A stretch of 64,000 bases of DNA from Mediterranea sp. An20 (GTDB taxonomy: Bacteria > Bacteroidota > Bacteroidia > Bacteroidales > Bacteroidaceae): assembly GCF_002160055.1 (NCBI RefSeq), contig NZ_NFJV01000003.1:143645-207644 (forward strand). The letters are read 5' to 3'. The position numbers and the translations under genes were made by a program. Positions 34,163 through 43,256 of the stretch are shown in pieces (position 1 is the stretch's first letter; every line of letters begins with the position of its first letter). Under the pieces are notes generated by a model. The model saw only the letters and a program-made list of their open reading frames with translations, did no database searches and was not told the origin of the DNA.

Positions 34163-34198
34163 TTGGGAGATGCCGTATTTTCATATGACATCTCCCAA
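34163..34198 (+). terminator. hairpin between precursor and maturase genes
   Basis: TTGGGAGATG (34163-34172) and CATCTCCCAA (34189-34198) form a perfect 10-bp stem, followed by CTTATTATAAAA. It is probably a leaky terminator or processing site that keeps precursor mRNA in excess over the maturase, a usual arrangement in RiPP clusters. Confidence 0.6.
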
Positions 34199-34213
34199 CT
34201 TATTATAAAAATC

Positions 34214-35617
34214 ATGATGGAAACTATTACGTTTAAAACAGAATTAGGAAACTCTTATTTGTATAGTCCTGCACGTAAGGTCGTAATACCAATACCGCTG
34301 TACGTTCACGAAGATTTGTTATCTGGTAATCTCAACAATAATAATTTTCTGTCAATACTAAAAAAAGGAGGATACCTTGATAACTTTAATAGTGATTATT
34401 CGGGAAGAATCTCTGAAAAAAATATAGAAACTTCTATAAGGGATGTATCACAAGTTGTTTTTGAAATGACAACTGCCTGCAACCTTCAGTGCGAATATTG
34501 TTGTTATAGCGATGGATATACAATTTTTCAAAAAAGGCAAAATGGGAGGTTGGAGTTTTCAACTGCGAAAGTCGTATTGGACTATTTAGCCAGAATTTTT
34601 AAATCAAAAATACAGACTGGGTTATGCTCTGAACCATTTGCAATAAGTTTCTACGGTGGTGAGCCTTTGATGAATTTTCCAATTATCAAAGAAATAGTGG
34701 AATATGCAGAACTGCTTAATTTTGAAGGGAAAGAAATTGTATTCACAATGACTACTAACGCAGTATTGATAGATAAATATGCAGATTTCTTATCTAAGCA
34801 TAAATTCCGAATATTGGTTAGTTTGGATGGTAATAAGAAACATGATTCTTATAGAAAAACAGTTTCAGGAAAAAATTCTTTTGATATAGTATATAAGAAT
34901 CTTAAATTTGTTCAAAAGTATTACCCAGCCTTATTCTCTAAAATTCGCTTTAATGCCGTTTATACGGACAAAAGCGAGGCTGTGGATATTCTTAATTTCT
35001 TTATGACGGAATTTGGTAAATTTCCACAATTTAGTCAACTGCACAAACCAGATTTAAGCGCTAAGGAATTTAATAAAATCAAATCCATGTATAAAGAAAT
35101 TGAAATACCATATGAATTATCTATGCATAAGGATTTGATATTGGAAAGTCCAATACATAAGCGTATATTTGAATTTTGTATGAAACTTTCAAGACATACT
35201 TATCATAATGAGGGAGAATTATCTAATAATGATATATCCATTTTGAATTACCCAACAGGAACATGCGTACCTTTTTCTAAACGCATATTTGTCACATTCG
35301 ATGGAAATTTGTTTCCTTGTGAAAAGATAAATCGTGATATACCATGGGGATATGTAGATTCATCTGGAAAAATGATTATAAACGCTTCTGATATAGTTGA
35401 ACGGTTTAACTCTATGCTTGATAAATATGAACGAATTTGTTCCACTTGTTATTTGCAACAATGTTGTATAAAATGCGCTTTCCAATCAACCGACTTTAAT
35501 TGTGATAATAAAAAATCTAAAGAACAATTTAGAAAAATGCTTTCACAAATATATTCTTATATTGAGAAACATCCGGATATTGTCAATTTGTTAGAAGAAA
35601 ATGTCGTAATAAAATGA
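34214..35617 (+). CDS. radical SAM/SPASM peptide maturase
   Basis: A 467-residue enzyme from ATG 34214; an in-frame TTG at 34163 lies in the hairpin and is rejected. Radical SAM motif C-x3-C-x2-C at C89, C93 and C96 (ACNLQCEYC), SAM-binding ISFYGGEPLMNF, and a SPASM region with further Cys (GTCVPFSKR, FPCEKI, CSTCYLQQCCIKCAF) for auxiliary clusters. It fits the GG-Bacteroidales rSAM maturases (TIGR04148 type). Such enzymes form thioether or other side-chain crosslinks in a precursor, probably the Cys-rich peptide just upstream. Confidence 0.85.
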   Translation: MMETITFKTELGNSYLYSPARKVVIPIPLYVHEDLLSGNLNNNNFLSILKKGGYLDNFNSDYSGRISEKNIETSIRDVSQVVFEMTTACNLQCEYCCYSDGYTIFQKRQNGRLEFSTAKVVLDYLARIFKSKIQTGLCSEPFAISFYGGEPLMNFPIIKEIVEYAELLNFEGKEIVFTMTTNAVLIDKYADFLSKHKFRILVSLDGNKKHDSYRKTVSGKNSFDIVYKNLKFVQKYYPALFSKIRFNAVYTDKSEAVDILNFFMTEFGKFPQFSQLHKPDLSAKEFNKIKSMYKEIEIPYELSMHKDLILESPIHKRIFEFCMKLSRHTYHNEGELSNNDISILNYPTGTCVPFSKRIFVTFDGNLFPCEKINRDIPWGYVDSSGKMIINASDIVERFNSMLDKYERICSTCYLQQCCIKCAFQSTDFNCDNKKSKEQFRKMLSQIYSYIEKHPDIVNLLEENVVIK

Positions 35618-36810
35618 AATACTTTTGTGTCTTTCCACATTGTTGCGTTAAAACGAATGGGGATAGTGTTTTAATCATAAACCCACAAACAAAGCAATAT
35701 GTGTATAGTGCGTCATCAACAATCGTTGAAAGTTTTGTCAAAAATAAGGATAGCTATTCTTATTGTATATTTGACGAAAAGAATAAATTTTATGTTGATG
35801 CAATATCTAAGGAATTAGGCTATATAATAGTATCTGAATTTCCTCCTTATAATCCAAATCCAAAGATTTCTTTTGTTTCTTCAATGAGTAAAGAAAAGAA
35901 AGCTTTAGGATATAATACAGGATGGTATGTTCCATCGTTTATCAAGTTCCTATCAATTCATTTTAACAACATACATTTGTATTTGCCTCAAAATAATCTT
36001 TATGATCAATTAGAATATCCAAAACAGGGAGTAAATTCATATAAAATGGATAAGCAATTGTGGAGAGAAGTTTTTACTGTACTAAGTAATTCTCCTATTG
36101 AGATAATAATATTATGTGGCGATATAGATGAATTGTTATTAGATACACTTTATAAAATAGGACAAATGTATCATAACCGGGTGGTGATACGAACTGCAAT
36201 TTGTGAATATGAAAAAGTAAAAAAACTTTTGTGCGAATACTCAAATCTAAAAATTGAACTTATCGTTAGCAATATTACAGAACTTGACAGGTTGTTAGAA
36301 ACAAGTGATGCGACATTTAATAATATAGCATTCATAATGCCTTTGCTTTCTCTTGATGATTTCAAGTCTTTAGATACTCTTAATCTTCAGATACAATATG
36401 TACCACTTATATATGATATTAAATTGCAATCTGATTTGATAGAACAAATGCAACTTAATTTTAATGATATTCTGAGTTGTTCTACATCTATCGAAGATTC
36501 TTTAATAAAGGGGAAAATAAACAGTAATTTTTGGGGTAGTGTTATTATAAAAAAGAATGGATTATTGTATGTCGCAGATGAGTTTATAGGCGATATAACA
36601 CAAGAATCGATTTATCCAATACTAAATAAATGGCTGCAAAAGTCACAAAATTCTTGGATGATGACCCGCGATAAATATTCAGCATGTAATGACTGCCTTT
36701 TTGCAACGATTTGTCCCAATATATCTATCTATGAAAAACAAGGGCTCTTAAAAAGAGCTTGTCTCGAAAATGTATATACAAATATGATGACTTTGTTAAG
36801 CTCAAATTAG
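35614..36810 (+). CDS. SPASM-like partner protein (pseudo-rSAM type)
   Basis: A 398-residue protein whose ATG overlaps the maturase stop by 4 bp. It lacks the C-x3-C-x2-C motif but ends with a SPASM-like block (CNDCLFATICPNISIYEKQG), matching the 'pseudo-rSAM' proteins paired with GG-Bacteroidales maturases (TIGR04150 type). The N-terminus has a further Cys cluster (MKYFCVFPHCC). It probably binds the precursor or supports the maturase. Confidence 0.72.
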   Translation: MKYFCVFPHCCVKTNGDSVLIINPQTKQYVYSASSTIVESFVKNKDSYSYCIFDEKNKFYVDAISKELGYIIVSEFPPYNPNPKISFVSSMSKEKKALGYNTGWYVPSFIKFLSIHFNNIHLYLPQNNLYDQLEYPKQGVNSYKMDKQLWREVFTVLSNSPIEIIILCGDIDELLLDTLYKIGQMYHNRVVIRTAICEYEKVKKLLCEYSNLKIELIVSNITELDRLLETSDATFNNIAFIMPLLSLDDFKSLDTLNLQIQYVPLIYDIKLQSDLIEQMQLNFNDILSCSTSIEDSLIKGKINSNFWGSVIIKKNGLLYVADEFIGDITQESIYPILNKWLQKSQNSWMMTRDKYSACNDCLFATICPNISIYEKQGLLKRACLENVYTNMMTLLSSN

Positions 36811-36830
36811 ATAATAATCTGATGTTATCA

Positions 36831-37364
36831 TTAATTCAAGATAAACCATAAGAACATCATCAAATAATTAAAGCTTTGTACGATTAAAATAATAGTGAAC
36901 CAGCAGGAAGATAGCCAAATGCCTTCGTTGCGTTGGAGGTGTTTGGCTAACTCTTTTCTGTGTTCTTCCAATAACTTCTTTTCTGCCTTGATATGATTGG
37001 CTGAACATTGGCTCACCTTAGCAAGTTCACTTTCATCAACCTTAGCATGGATAACGGTGTTCCATTCTGCCTTGACAATGGCGTTACTGATGCCGTCCAC
37101 GATGTTGTCGGCACTGTCCTTGGCCGCTTCCAAAGCCTTGAAAGCCGTCCGTTCCCGTTGGACGGTATGTTTCAAGTTGCCGTGTATGCCGTGCAATTCT
37201 TCCTTTAGCGCATTGATTCCATCAAGTAAATTTCGGAGTTCGATTAGCTGGCAGTTGACTTTCTGAAGCAGTCCGTCAAGTTCCCGGTTGTCCTGCTCCA
37301 ACTCGTCTTCGGGTTTATAATTGGCAAGCCGCTCACGGAGAGCTGCCGTATCAGGTTGTTTCAT
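36831..37364 (-). CDS. mobilization-operon protein, coiled coil with C-terminal membrane helix
   Basis: A 177-residue protein starting at ATG 37364 (MKQPDTAALRERLANYKPED), set by alignment with the element B homolog. It has a long coiled coil (residues about 20-140) and a hydrophobic C-terminus (WFTIILIVQSFNYLMMFLWF). Last gene of the mobilization operon, 22 bp after the relaxase. It may tether the relaxosome to the membrane. Confidence 0.7.
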   Translation of the reverse strand: MKQPDTAALRERLANYKPEDELEQDNRELDGLLQKVNCQLIELRNLLDGINALKEELHGIHGNLKHTVQRERTAFKALEAAKDSADNIVDGISNAIVKAEWNTVIHAKVDESELAKVSQCSANHIKAEKKLLEEHRKELAKHLQRNEGIWLSSCWFTIILIVQSFNYLMMFLWFILN

Positions 37365-37386
37365 TGCATTGTTGTTTTTAGGTTTG

Positions 37387-38640
37387 TCATTTGCGTTTAA
37401 TTCCTGATTTCCTTTGTATGCCGAGCCTGTGCGAAGCCTCACGCGCACAACGGCGAGCAAATTCAATCTCGTCTTCGTCCAGGTCACGTCCCCATTTAAG
37501 GTCAGACTGCGAGCCGCCTCCACCACCGCCTGATGTCACCTCGTAGGGTGATGCTATCAAAGTGAAGTAAGCCATCGCCAAGTTCTGCAAGTCCTGCCAG
37601 TTGGCCAGTTCCCGGTAGTCGAACTCGTCATTGAAATAGTCAAGCACCTTGTCCGGGAGATAACGTTTGTAGGTCTTTCCGTCATGCTCAAACACTGTGG
37701 GCTGGCTGTTCAGCTTATAAGTGGTATAGTCCTCGAATATCGGATTGCTCTGCCGTATAACAGACTGTGACTTTTGCTGCGTACCATTGGGAACGGACGG
37801 CGTCGGTAAAACAGACTGCTTGGTAGCAGTGCGGACTTGTTGCGCCTTGTCTTGATGCAGTTTCTCCCATGTCTGTTTGATACGTGATGCGGTCAGATTG
37901 CGCCCCTTACCAAGTTCCGATGCCTTGAATTTTGTATTGCCTTTGAGAAGCACATAACCACGAATGACATCTTTCTTATCCTTGCGCAAATATAAGTCAT
38001 AGCCTTTGGCGGCAAGCCTTTCTTGGTAGCCGTCCCATGACCACTTGTCAAGCTCGCGCAACACATCCATGCAGTCGGCACTGACTTTCGGGATATTTGT
38101 TTCGTGTATGTGCTGTGCCGTAGTCCATCCCCTTTGCCGGGCAATCATTTCAGCCGCCCGTTGTGCGCGGAGGTGTATGGCATGGTCGTTGTTGATGTTC
38201 CCGTCCTCGTCCACACGGCTGACGATGGCATGTAGGTGTGGTATGCCGCTGTCGGATTCCTCATGCAGCCATACGGAGGACTTGCTGCCCGATATGTTCG
38301 TCTGCGCAGAAACCACCTTGCCGTCCTTGTCGCGGATTTCTTGAATGTCGAAAGCGGCTGCGAAGTCCTGCCACAGTTTCCGCCAATCGTCCAAAGTGAA
38401 ATTTTCGGAATGTTCCATCGCCGGGCTTATCTCCATGCGGATGACATTGTTCTTGATGTTCGGGTGGTTCATTGTGGCAAACTTCATTTCCGTAAAAATG
38501 CCTGTTGCATCTATGCCCTGCGGCATGAAGTTGTCACAGATACGGGTAATCCTTTCGGGATGCTTCTTGTTCCTCGATTCCCCCGACACATATAGCATCG
38601 CCCTTATGCCGTGTGCTACGGCCTTTGCCTTGGCTATCAT
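37387..38640 (-). CDS. relaxase / mobilization nuclease
   Basis: A 417-residue relaxase from ATG 38640, overlapping the mobC-like stop by 4 bp. The N-terminus (KAVAHGIRAMLYVSGESRNK) and motif HEESDSGIPHLHAIV, with the metal-binding His-x-His, fit Bacteroides mobilization proteins and resemble the MOBV signature H-x-D/E-E-x-x-P-H-x-H. It should nick the element at oriT and lead the strand into a helper T4SS. About 75-80% identical by eye to the element B copy. Confidence 0.85.
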   Translation of the reverse strand: MIAKAKAVAHGIRAMLYVSGESRNKKHPERITRICDNFMPQGIDATGIFTEMKFATMNHPNIKNNVIRMEISPAMEHSENFTLDDWRKLWQDFAAAFDIQEIRDKDGKVVSAQTNISGSKSSVWLHEESDSGIPHLHAIVSRVDEDGNINNDHAIHLRAQRAAEMIARQRGWTTAQHIHETNIPKVSADCMDVLRELDKWSWDGYQERLAAKGYDLYLRKDKKDVIRGYVLLKGNTKFKASELGKGRNLTASRIKQTWEKLHQDKAQQVRTATKQSVLPTPSVPNGTQQKSQSVIRQSNPIFEDYTTYKLNSQPTVFEHDGKTYKRYLPDKVLDYFNDEFDYRELANWQDLQNLAMAYFTLIASPYEVTSGGGGGGSQSDLKWGRDLDEDEIEFARRCAREASHRLGIQRKSGIKRK

Positions 38641-39086
38641 GCGCCGTCCTCCTTTGTTTCTTGGTTTGTTGTCCCTGCCGGATAGCTGTTCGCCGTCTGT
38701 GCGGACTGCAAGAAGTCGGCGACATGGTTTGTGACATAAGCCACTTTCTCGTACCATTCGAGCATGGTCGGCTGATGACGGAATAGCTTTACCTTCTCGT
38801 TATCGCTTAATCCGTGCAGGGCATTGGCGAAGTTCACCATGTCCGTCCTGCAAGCCGCAAGCTGGCGTAATCCGTCAAGTTCCGTATCAGAAAGCCGCTG
38901 TCTTGGCTTGTAGCCGAGTGCCCTCGCACGGATGAAGTCGCTGCGTGTCATGCCGCATTGTTCCGCACTACTTTTTATCATAGAAAGTTCTTGGGCGGTG
39001 ACTTTGGTGACCACCACCTTGTCACGCCTTATAACAGGCTTCTCCCGCCCAGATTGCTGCTTGGAAGTATCTTCTTCATGTGTCAT
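38637..39086 (-). CDS. MobC-like relaxosome accessory protein
   Basis: A 149-residue protein with a ribbon-helix-helix region (VVVTKVTAQELSMIKSSAEQ, then GMTRSDFIRARALG) and the family segment LRQLAACRTDMVNFANALHG. MobC proteins bind oriT and help the relaxase. ATG at 39086, next to the conserved intergenic region that holds the putative oriT. Confidence 0.82.
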   Translation of the reverse strand: MTHEEDTSKQQSGREKPVIRRDKVVVTKVTAQELSMIKSSAEQCGMTRSDFIRARALGYKPRQRLSDTELDGLRQLAACRTDMVNFANALHGLSDNEKVKLFRHQPTMLEWYEKVAYVTNHVADFLQSAQTANSYPAGTTNQETKEDGA

Positions 39087-39191
39087 AAACGAAAGTTCTT
39101 AAAATGGAATAATACGGTTTCTACAAAAGGGATGGTGCGAGCCTGCGAGCGGCAAGGACAACGGTCTTCCGGACTGTTGCGAGGGCGTCGG

Positions 39192-39219
39192 GGTATTACT
39201 GTCCGAAGGCGGTAATACC
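39192..39219. other. putative oriT of element A
   Basis: Inverted repeat GGTATTAC (39192-39199) / GTAATACC (39212-39219) around TGTCCGAAGG, within a noncoding region of about 290 bp (39090-39377) upstream of mobC that is strongly conserved in element B (60430-60731). Conservation without a gene, and the location, indicate the origin of transfer. Confidence 0.68.
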
Positions 39220-39377
39220 TCGGCATATCTCGCAACTGAACGCTACCGCTCCATGCCAATCCAACCCTCCGCTTGCCACAGCCAGTACAGACTGGTGCCA
39301 GTAGGAGTGCCGGAGAATGGAACAACAGAAAGCGTTTGTTTGCACTATACCGTTGTCGGCTCGGCTTCTGACGGCTC

Positions 39378-39812
39378 TTATTCTTCCCTCTGTTCGTGGA
39401 TGAATGGGGCGGCTATGCGGCCATTCTCCGCTATTTCCCATTGCAGTAGGCACGGAAAGCTCATCACGGACGCTACCCTTGAACGGCAGGTGTCGATAAG
39501 CCCCATGCCCGTAAGCGTGGCAAGCAGGTTGCGTATGCGTTTCCTGCCCATGTTCCATTGCGATGAAAGCTGTTCCTCGGAATACTGCGCCTGACCTGCG
39601 GAAAGCATGAGCGGTCTGTGGAAGCCATTGGCAACACCGTCCGTTAAAGCCATCCTCGCCAACAGGTCGCCGAACAATGCGAAGTTGCCTATTTCCCTGC
39701 CATTGTCATCGGTCGTTGTTCCGCACAGCCATTGCATCGCACTGTCGGAAAAGCTGAAAAAGAATGATGCAATCTCTGTCGGGTACATGAAACTGTATGT
39801 TTCCTTGTCCAT
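39378..39812 (-). CDS. winged-helix protein of the mobilization module
   Basis: A 144-residue protein. The C-terminal half has a winged-helix pattern (QYSEEQLSSQWNMGRKRIRN, LLATLTGMGLIDTCRS). The N-terminal half is aromatic and unrecognised. Nearly identical in element B. It lies between oriT and the accessory genes; a regulator or initiator role is possible. Confidence 0.7.
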   Translation of the reverse strand: MDKETYSFMYPTEIASFFFSFSDSAMQWLCGTTTDDNGREIGNFALFGDLLARMALTDGVANGFHRPLMLSAGQAQYSEEQLSSQWNMGRKRIRNLLATLTGMGLIDTCRSRVASVMSFPCLLQWEIAENGRIAAPFIHEQREE

Positions 39813-39864
39813 AAAATCTTTGACTTTATAAATGTGATACTAAATTTCCCTGAATGAAATGAAG

Positions 39865-39919
39865 CCGTGCAGGTATCGGTATGGAAACGCCGACTTGTTT
39901 TTTGTTGTGCCCTGCACGG
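39865..39919 (-). promoter_or_regulatory. conserved stem-loop upstream of the winged-helix gene
   Basis: CCGTGCAGG (39865-39873) pairs with CCTGCACGG (39911-39919) over a 37-nt loop that holds a smaller CGG/CCG pair. In element B the stem (61219-61274) keeps pairing through a G-U change. Possibly an mRNA regulatory structure. Confidence 0.5.
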
Positions 39920-40063
39920 TTTCTCTGTTTTGAATGACGCATGAAAGGTGAATATATTTGCCGACAATTTGTTTCAGTCTGTCGATGTGTATCAACCCGA
40001 AATAAGGGAAGAAAAAAGACAGACCACGCATCGGACTTATATCTTTCCGCCTTTTGCATACGG

Positions 40064-40558
40064 TCACTTGTTTGCTCCGTTACCGTTAGTGCTGCCCGAA
40101 AATGATTGTCCGGGTACAGGCCGCTTGTCAAGTGAGGAAACGGCACGGCTGATGTCCGCCGCGTTCACGGCGATGGATAGCAACGACCTGTTTATCGTTA
40201 CCAACTGCCGCTTGTCGCAAAACTCCGCCACTCGCTCCAATAATTGAAACGCACGGTTCAGCCGATGTTCCTGCGCATTGTCCGCCGTCATACGCTCGTT
40301 GTCCTTTCCGCTGTTGAGATACCGGTTGAGCGCAAGGCGGTCGTCCGCTGAAATGCCTTCTGCTGTCGCCTTGCTGTCAGCGATGGCTATGCTCACGCGC
40401 AGTGCGTCCGCTTCGTAGATACCCACACTCTCCAAGAATGTGCGGATGGCCTGTACGTCCTTGCCGCTTACTTCACGCTTACGGCTCTCGTTCTTCTTTA
40501 CGGTCGGAACAGCTGTAACTGTGCCAGCCTGTTCCATGTCCCTGTTCTGTTGTTCCAT
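40064..40558 (-). CDS. mobilization-module accessory protein
   Basis: A 164-residue helical protein (GKDVQAIRTFLESVGIYEAD; NRAFQLLERVAEFCDKRQLV) with a disordered, charged N-terminus. It is about 85% identical by eye to the element B copy. No family recognised beyond the Bacteroides mobilization context. Confidence 0.68.
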   Translation of the reverse strand: MEQQNRDMEQAGTVTAVPTVKKNESRKREVSGKDVQAIRTFLESVGIYEADALRVSIAIADSKATAEGISADDRLALNRYLNSGKDNERMTADNAQEHRLNRAFQLLERVAEFCDKRQLVTINRSLLSIAVNAADISRAVSSLDKRPVPGQSFSGSTNGNGANK

Positions 40559-40595
40559 AATACAATTTGTTTTTGATGTGAATTAAAAATGTTGT

Positions 40596-40829
40596 TTACT
40601 TCCGTCCTGCAAGATAGCGGTCGGCTTCCTCGTTGATTTCCTCTTGTGATGAGATGCGTACTCCCGTGAGAAAAGCGTCCAAGTCTTCTTTCTTGAAAAA
40701 ACACAACTTGCCGCACGGCTTGTACATCGGGATAACCCGGCGCATCATTAGCTTGCGGAAGTAGGACAGCTTGAAGCCGCAATACTCGGCCGCTTCCTTT
40801 GTGCTTAAAAGTTTTCGTTGCTCTGTCAT
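40596..40829 (-). CDS. excisionase-like helix-turn-helix protein
   Basis: A 77-residue protein with a MerR/excisionase-type helix-turn-helix (LLSTKEAAEYCGFKLSYFRK, LMMRRVIPMYKPCGKLCFFK), as in Bacteroides Xis-like proteins. It should bend DNA at the element ends or control the mob genes. The element B counterpart is clearly different, unlike the other mob genes. Confidence 0.78.
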   Translation of the reverse strand: MTEQRKLLSTKEAAEYCGFKLSYFRKLMMRRVIPMYKPCGKLCFFKKEDLDAFLTGVRISSQEEINEEADRYLAGRK

Positions 40830-40881
40830 GTGCGTATATTTTTAATGGATAATCGACTGCGCCCTTGTCGTGGCGACAATG

Positions 40882-40889
40882 CAAAGGTA
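40882..40889 (-). promoter_or_regulatory. -7 box of the mobilization operon, element A
   Basis: TACCTTTG on the minus strand fits TAnnTTTG, 53 bp before the ATG of the excisionase-like gene. The -33 element is not clear. Confidence 0.55.
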
Positions 40890-41075
40890 TGGCGGCAAAT
40901 TCCAATAGCAATCAATGTAAATGACACTATAATGGCATTTTGCGGATTATAAATGCGAGTATAAATAAGGCTAAAACGATGTATAAAGGAACTCTAAACA
41001 CTCCATAATCCCATATCATCCATACATGGCAATCTATCAGTGCGGAAAGAAATACGGACGTTCACGGACGGACAT

Positions 41076-41106
41076 AAAAATCCCGCCATCGGTTTGCAAT
41101 GACGGG
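41076..41106 (-). terminator. intrinsic terminator after the integrase operon, element A
   Basis: On the minus strand CCCGTCAT, loop, ATGGCGGG, followed by ATTTTTAT. Placed 32 bp after the stop of the membrane protein gene, it should end the integrase transcript. Confidence 0.75.
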
Positions 41107-41137
41107 AACAAGAAAAGTGGCTTATAAAAGTGTTTGG

Positions 41138-42070
41138 TCAGAGTTTCTTGAACTCTTCAAGGTCGTATGTGTCAAGTCTCGGACGCAGTCGCGTGGCCTT
41201 GCGCAACAGCTTGGCAATATGTCTCTGGTGTTCGGACGGGTTGTCTTTGGATGCGGCTTTGAGGTTGCTCACCAACTGTGCGCCATTGTTGAGCGGCCAG
41301 AACTTTTCAAAGATTACCCATTTGCCTTTCCTGATTTTGAGGGCAGCGCATAGGGCATTGGCGATATAGGCATAGAGCGTCCGGTTGATTTCGTCATCTT
41401 CCTTTTTCATCAGCGGCTGGAAGTCCGCATCCAAATAACCGTCCTCCCGGAACAGCACGAGCAAGAACAGCGCATCGTTGGTCTGCAACGCTTCGGGCAG
41501 CTTCTTTATCTGTTCCGGCTGAACCTGTGAAATAAGATTGTCGTAGTGCCGGATTTCATCCTCCTGCTTCATCGCAACTGGCGGCGTAGGTGTTGAAAGC
41601 ATAGCCTCGATTTGCTTCTCAACTTGCTTGTCAACAGCCTGTCGCTTGCCGGGAACAAGCCTGTTCCACCGTTGGCAAAACCACGACTTTATCCGTTCCC
41701 CATAAGCCATACCGATGATGCAAGGCAACAGGAAAAGCACGGCAAAGAGTGATGCCATGACAATGAACGTACTCCAGTCCAAATGCTTGTCAGACGTGAG
41801 GATAAAGGCGAGCAACAACGAAACTACAAACCAAGAGGCCGTTAAAACAGAGCGGTCTTTTGAAAGCCACTTGTCTATGATGATGTCGTACAAAAGGAAA
41901 AATTCCACAACCAGCCCAATCCAGCCGACTATTGACAAGGCGGTAAATACAAATGCAGCCGTGGTTGCTTCCATACGGAAAGCAACGGCGGCTACCAACC
42001 CGAATGCGGTTGCGGCTACCACCGTAAGCGGCAATAGCATCGTAAGAAAGTTATCGGACAATCGTTTCAT
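41138..42070 (-). CDS. membrane protein next to the integrases, element A only
   Basis: A 310-residue protein from ATG 42070 (a TTG at 42079 is less likely). Four hydrophobic segments fall in the first 125 residues; the cytoplasmic C-terminal 180 residues are soluble (YDNLISQVQPEQIKKLPEAL). Unrecognised. It is co-directional with the integrases, 15 bp after the intact one, and has no counterpart in element B. Confidence 0.65.
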   Translation of the reverse strand: MKRLSDNFLTMLLPLTVVAATAFGLVAAVAFRMEATTAAFVFTALSIVGWIGLVVEFFLLYDIIIDKWLSKDRSVLTASWFVVSLLLAFILTSDKHLDWSTFIVMASLFAVLFLLPCIIGMAYGERIKSWFCQRWNRLVPGKRQAVDKQVEKQIEAMLSTPTPPVAMKQEDEIRHYDNLISQVQPEQIKKLPEALQTNDALFLLVLFREDGYLDADFQPLMKKEDDEINRTLYAYIANALCAALKIRKGKWVIFEKFWPLNNGAQLVSNLKAASKDNPSEHQRHIAKLLRKATRLRPRLDTYDLEEFKKL

Positions 42071-42085
42071 CGCATACAACAGGGT

Positions 42086-43237
42086 TTAGTCTTTGAAAAT
42101 GTCATTGACGCGGTTGACTGCCTCGTCTTTCTTCTGGTCTATAATCTTCGCGTAAATCTGCGTGGTGGAAATGTTCTTATGTCCGAGCAGCTTGCTCGTG
42201 GTATAAATATCAACATCCAAAGTCAGCATCATGGTCGCGAAAGTGTGTCTGCTGACATGGTAGGTCACGTGCTTGTTTATGCCGGCCGCCTTCGCCCATT
42301 TGTCGAGGATGATACAGATGCGGCTTTCGGACGGTAGGTCGAAAACCTTGTCCTCGTCCTTTGCATCGCCTCGTTCCGGCAACCACTTCATTGCTTGCTT
42401 GGATAATGGAAGATATATAGGGTCGTTGGTCTTTTCCATTACGGTGAACACCCTCCACTGGTCGCCGTCCTTGTGGATGTCGCCCCAGGTCAGACTGACA
42501 ACATCGCTGATGCGCAAGGCGCAATAACAGGAGAATAGAAAAGCCTGCTTCACGGCAGGACGGGTAGGACATTCCGTTGCAATCAGCTTTTTCAGCTCGT
42601 CAATTTGCAGGAACTCGCGTTTGCTTTCGGGACGGTGGATGCGGTCTGCGGCTGCAATATGCGTGAACGGATTTTCGGAAAGATAATCATTCCGCACTGC
42701 CCAATTCAGCATGGCACTAAGCACAGTGACATACCCGGTGGCTGTGGTCATGGAAATCGGACGGTTCGTCCGTGCCTTGTAATCGTTCCGCAGGAAATTC
42801 ATAAAAGCCATGCAATAATTCTTGTCAAGCATCCTGATGGGAATATCGCCACGGAACTGGAATGTCGCTTTCCGAATGGAATTGACACCACGGATGGAAG
42901 ATTTTTTGCCGTTGTCCTCCAGCCATCTTGTATAGAGGTCGAGCAATTCCGACAACTTGATACGGCCACGCAATGTGGCGTTTGAAACTCCCTTTTCGTT
43001 GTTGGTTAGTTCTATGATACGGTCTGCCTTAATCTTGTTCGCCAAAGCCATGTTGTGTTGGTTCATGGCGCGGCTTGCCGGGTCAATCTCCGGCACGATA
43101 TAAAGTTTAAGGAACTCATACGTCCGTTTCCCGTTGCGGTAAATATCCAGATAGATGGACTTGTTTCCGTTCTGCAATTCCTTGAAGCGGATGCGGACAG
43201 GCTCTTTCGCCTTGATAACTTTCTTCGGTCTGGGCAT
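42086..43237 (-). CDS. tyrosine recombinase (intact integrase), element A
   Basis: A 383-residue integrase starting at ATG 43237 (MPRPKKVIKAKEPVRIRFKE). The Bacteroides-type N-terminal domain, a SAM-like core-binding domain and an intact catalytic domain are present: Arg in ALRISDVVSL, His-x-x-Arg-His in YHVSRHTFAT, LLGHKN, and Tyr in TTQIYAKI. It resembles the first integrase of element B at both ends. It should carry out integration and excision at the CCACCA core. Confidence 0.88.
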   Translation of the reverse strand: MPRPKKVIKAKEPVRIRFKELQNGNKSIYLDIYRNGKRTYEFLKLYIVPEIDPASRAMNQHNMALANKIKADRIIELTNNEKGVSNATLRGRIKLSELLDLYTRWLEDNGKKSSIRGVNSIRKATFQFRGDIPIRMLDKNYCMAFMNFLRNDYKARTNRPISMTTATGYVTVLSAMLNWAVRNDYLSENPFTHIAAADRIHRPESKREFLQIDELKKLIATECPTRPAVKQAFLFSCYCALRISDVVSLTWGDIHKDGDQWRVFTVMEKTNDPIYLPLSKQAMKWLPERGDAKDEDKVFDLPSESRICIILDKWAKAAGINKHVTYHVSRHTFATMMLTLDVDIYTTSKLLGHKNISTTQIYAKIIDQKKDEAVNRVNDIFKD

Positions 43238-43256
43238 GGTGTTATATTTTTGTTGA

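Noticed and set aside
39826..40146. A 106-codon minus-strand frame between the winged-helix and accessory genes
   Set aside because: The coding is poor and the counterpart in element B is not open in the same way. The conserved feature here is a stem-loop, not a protein.
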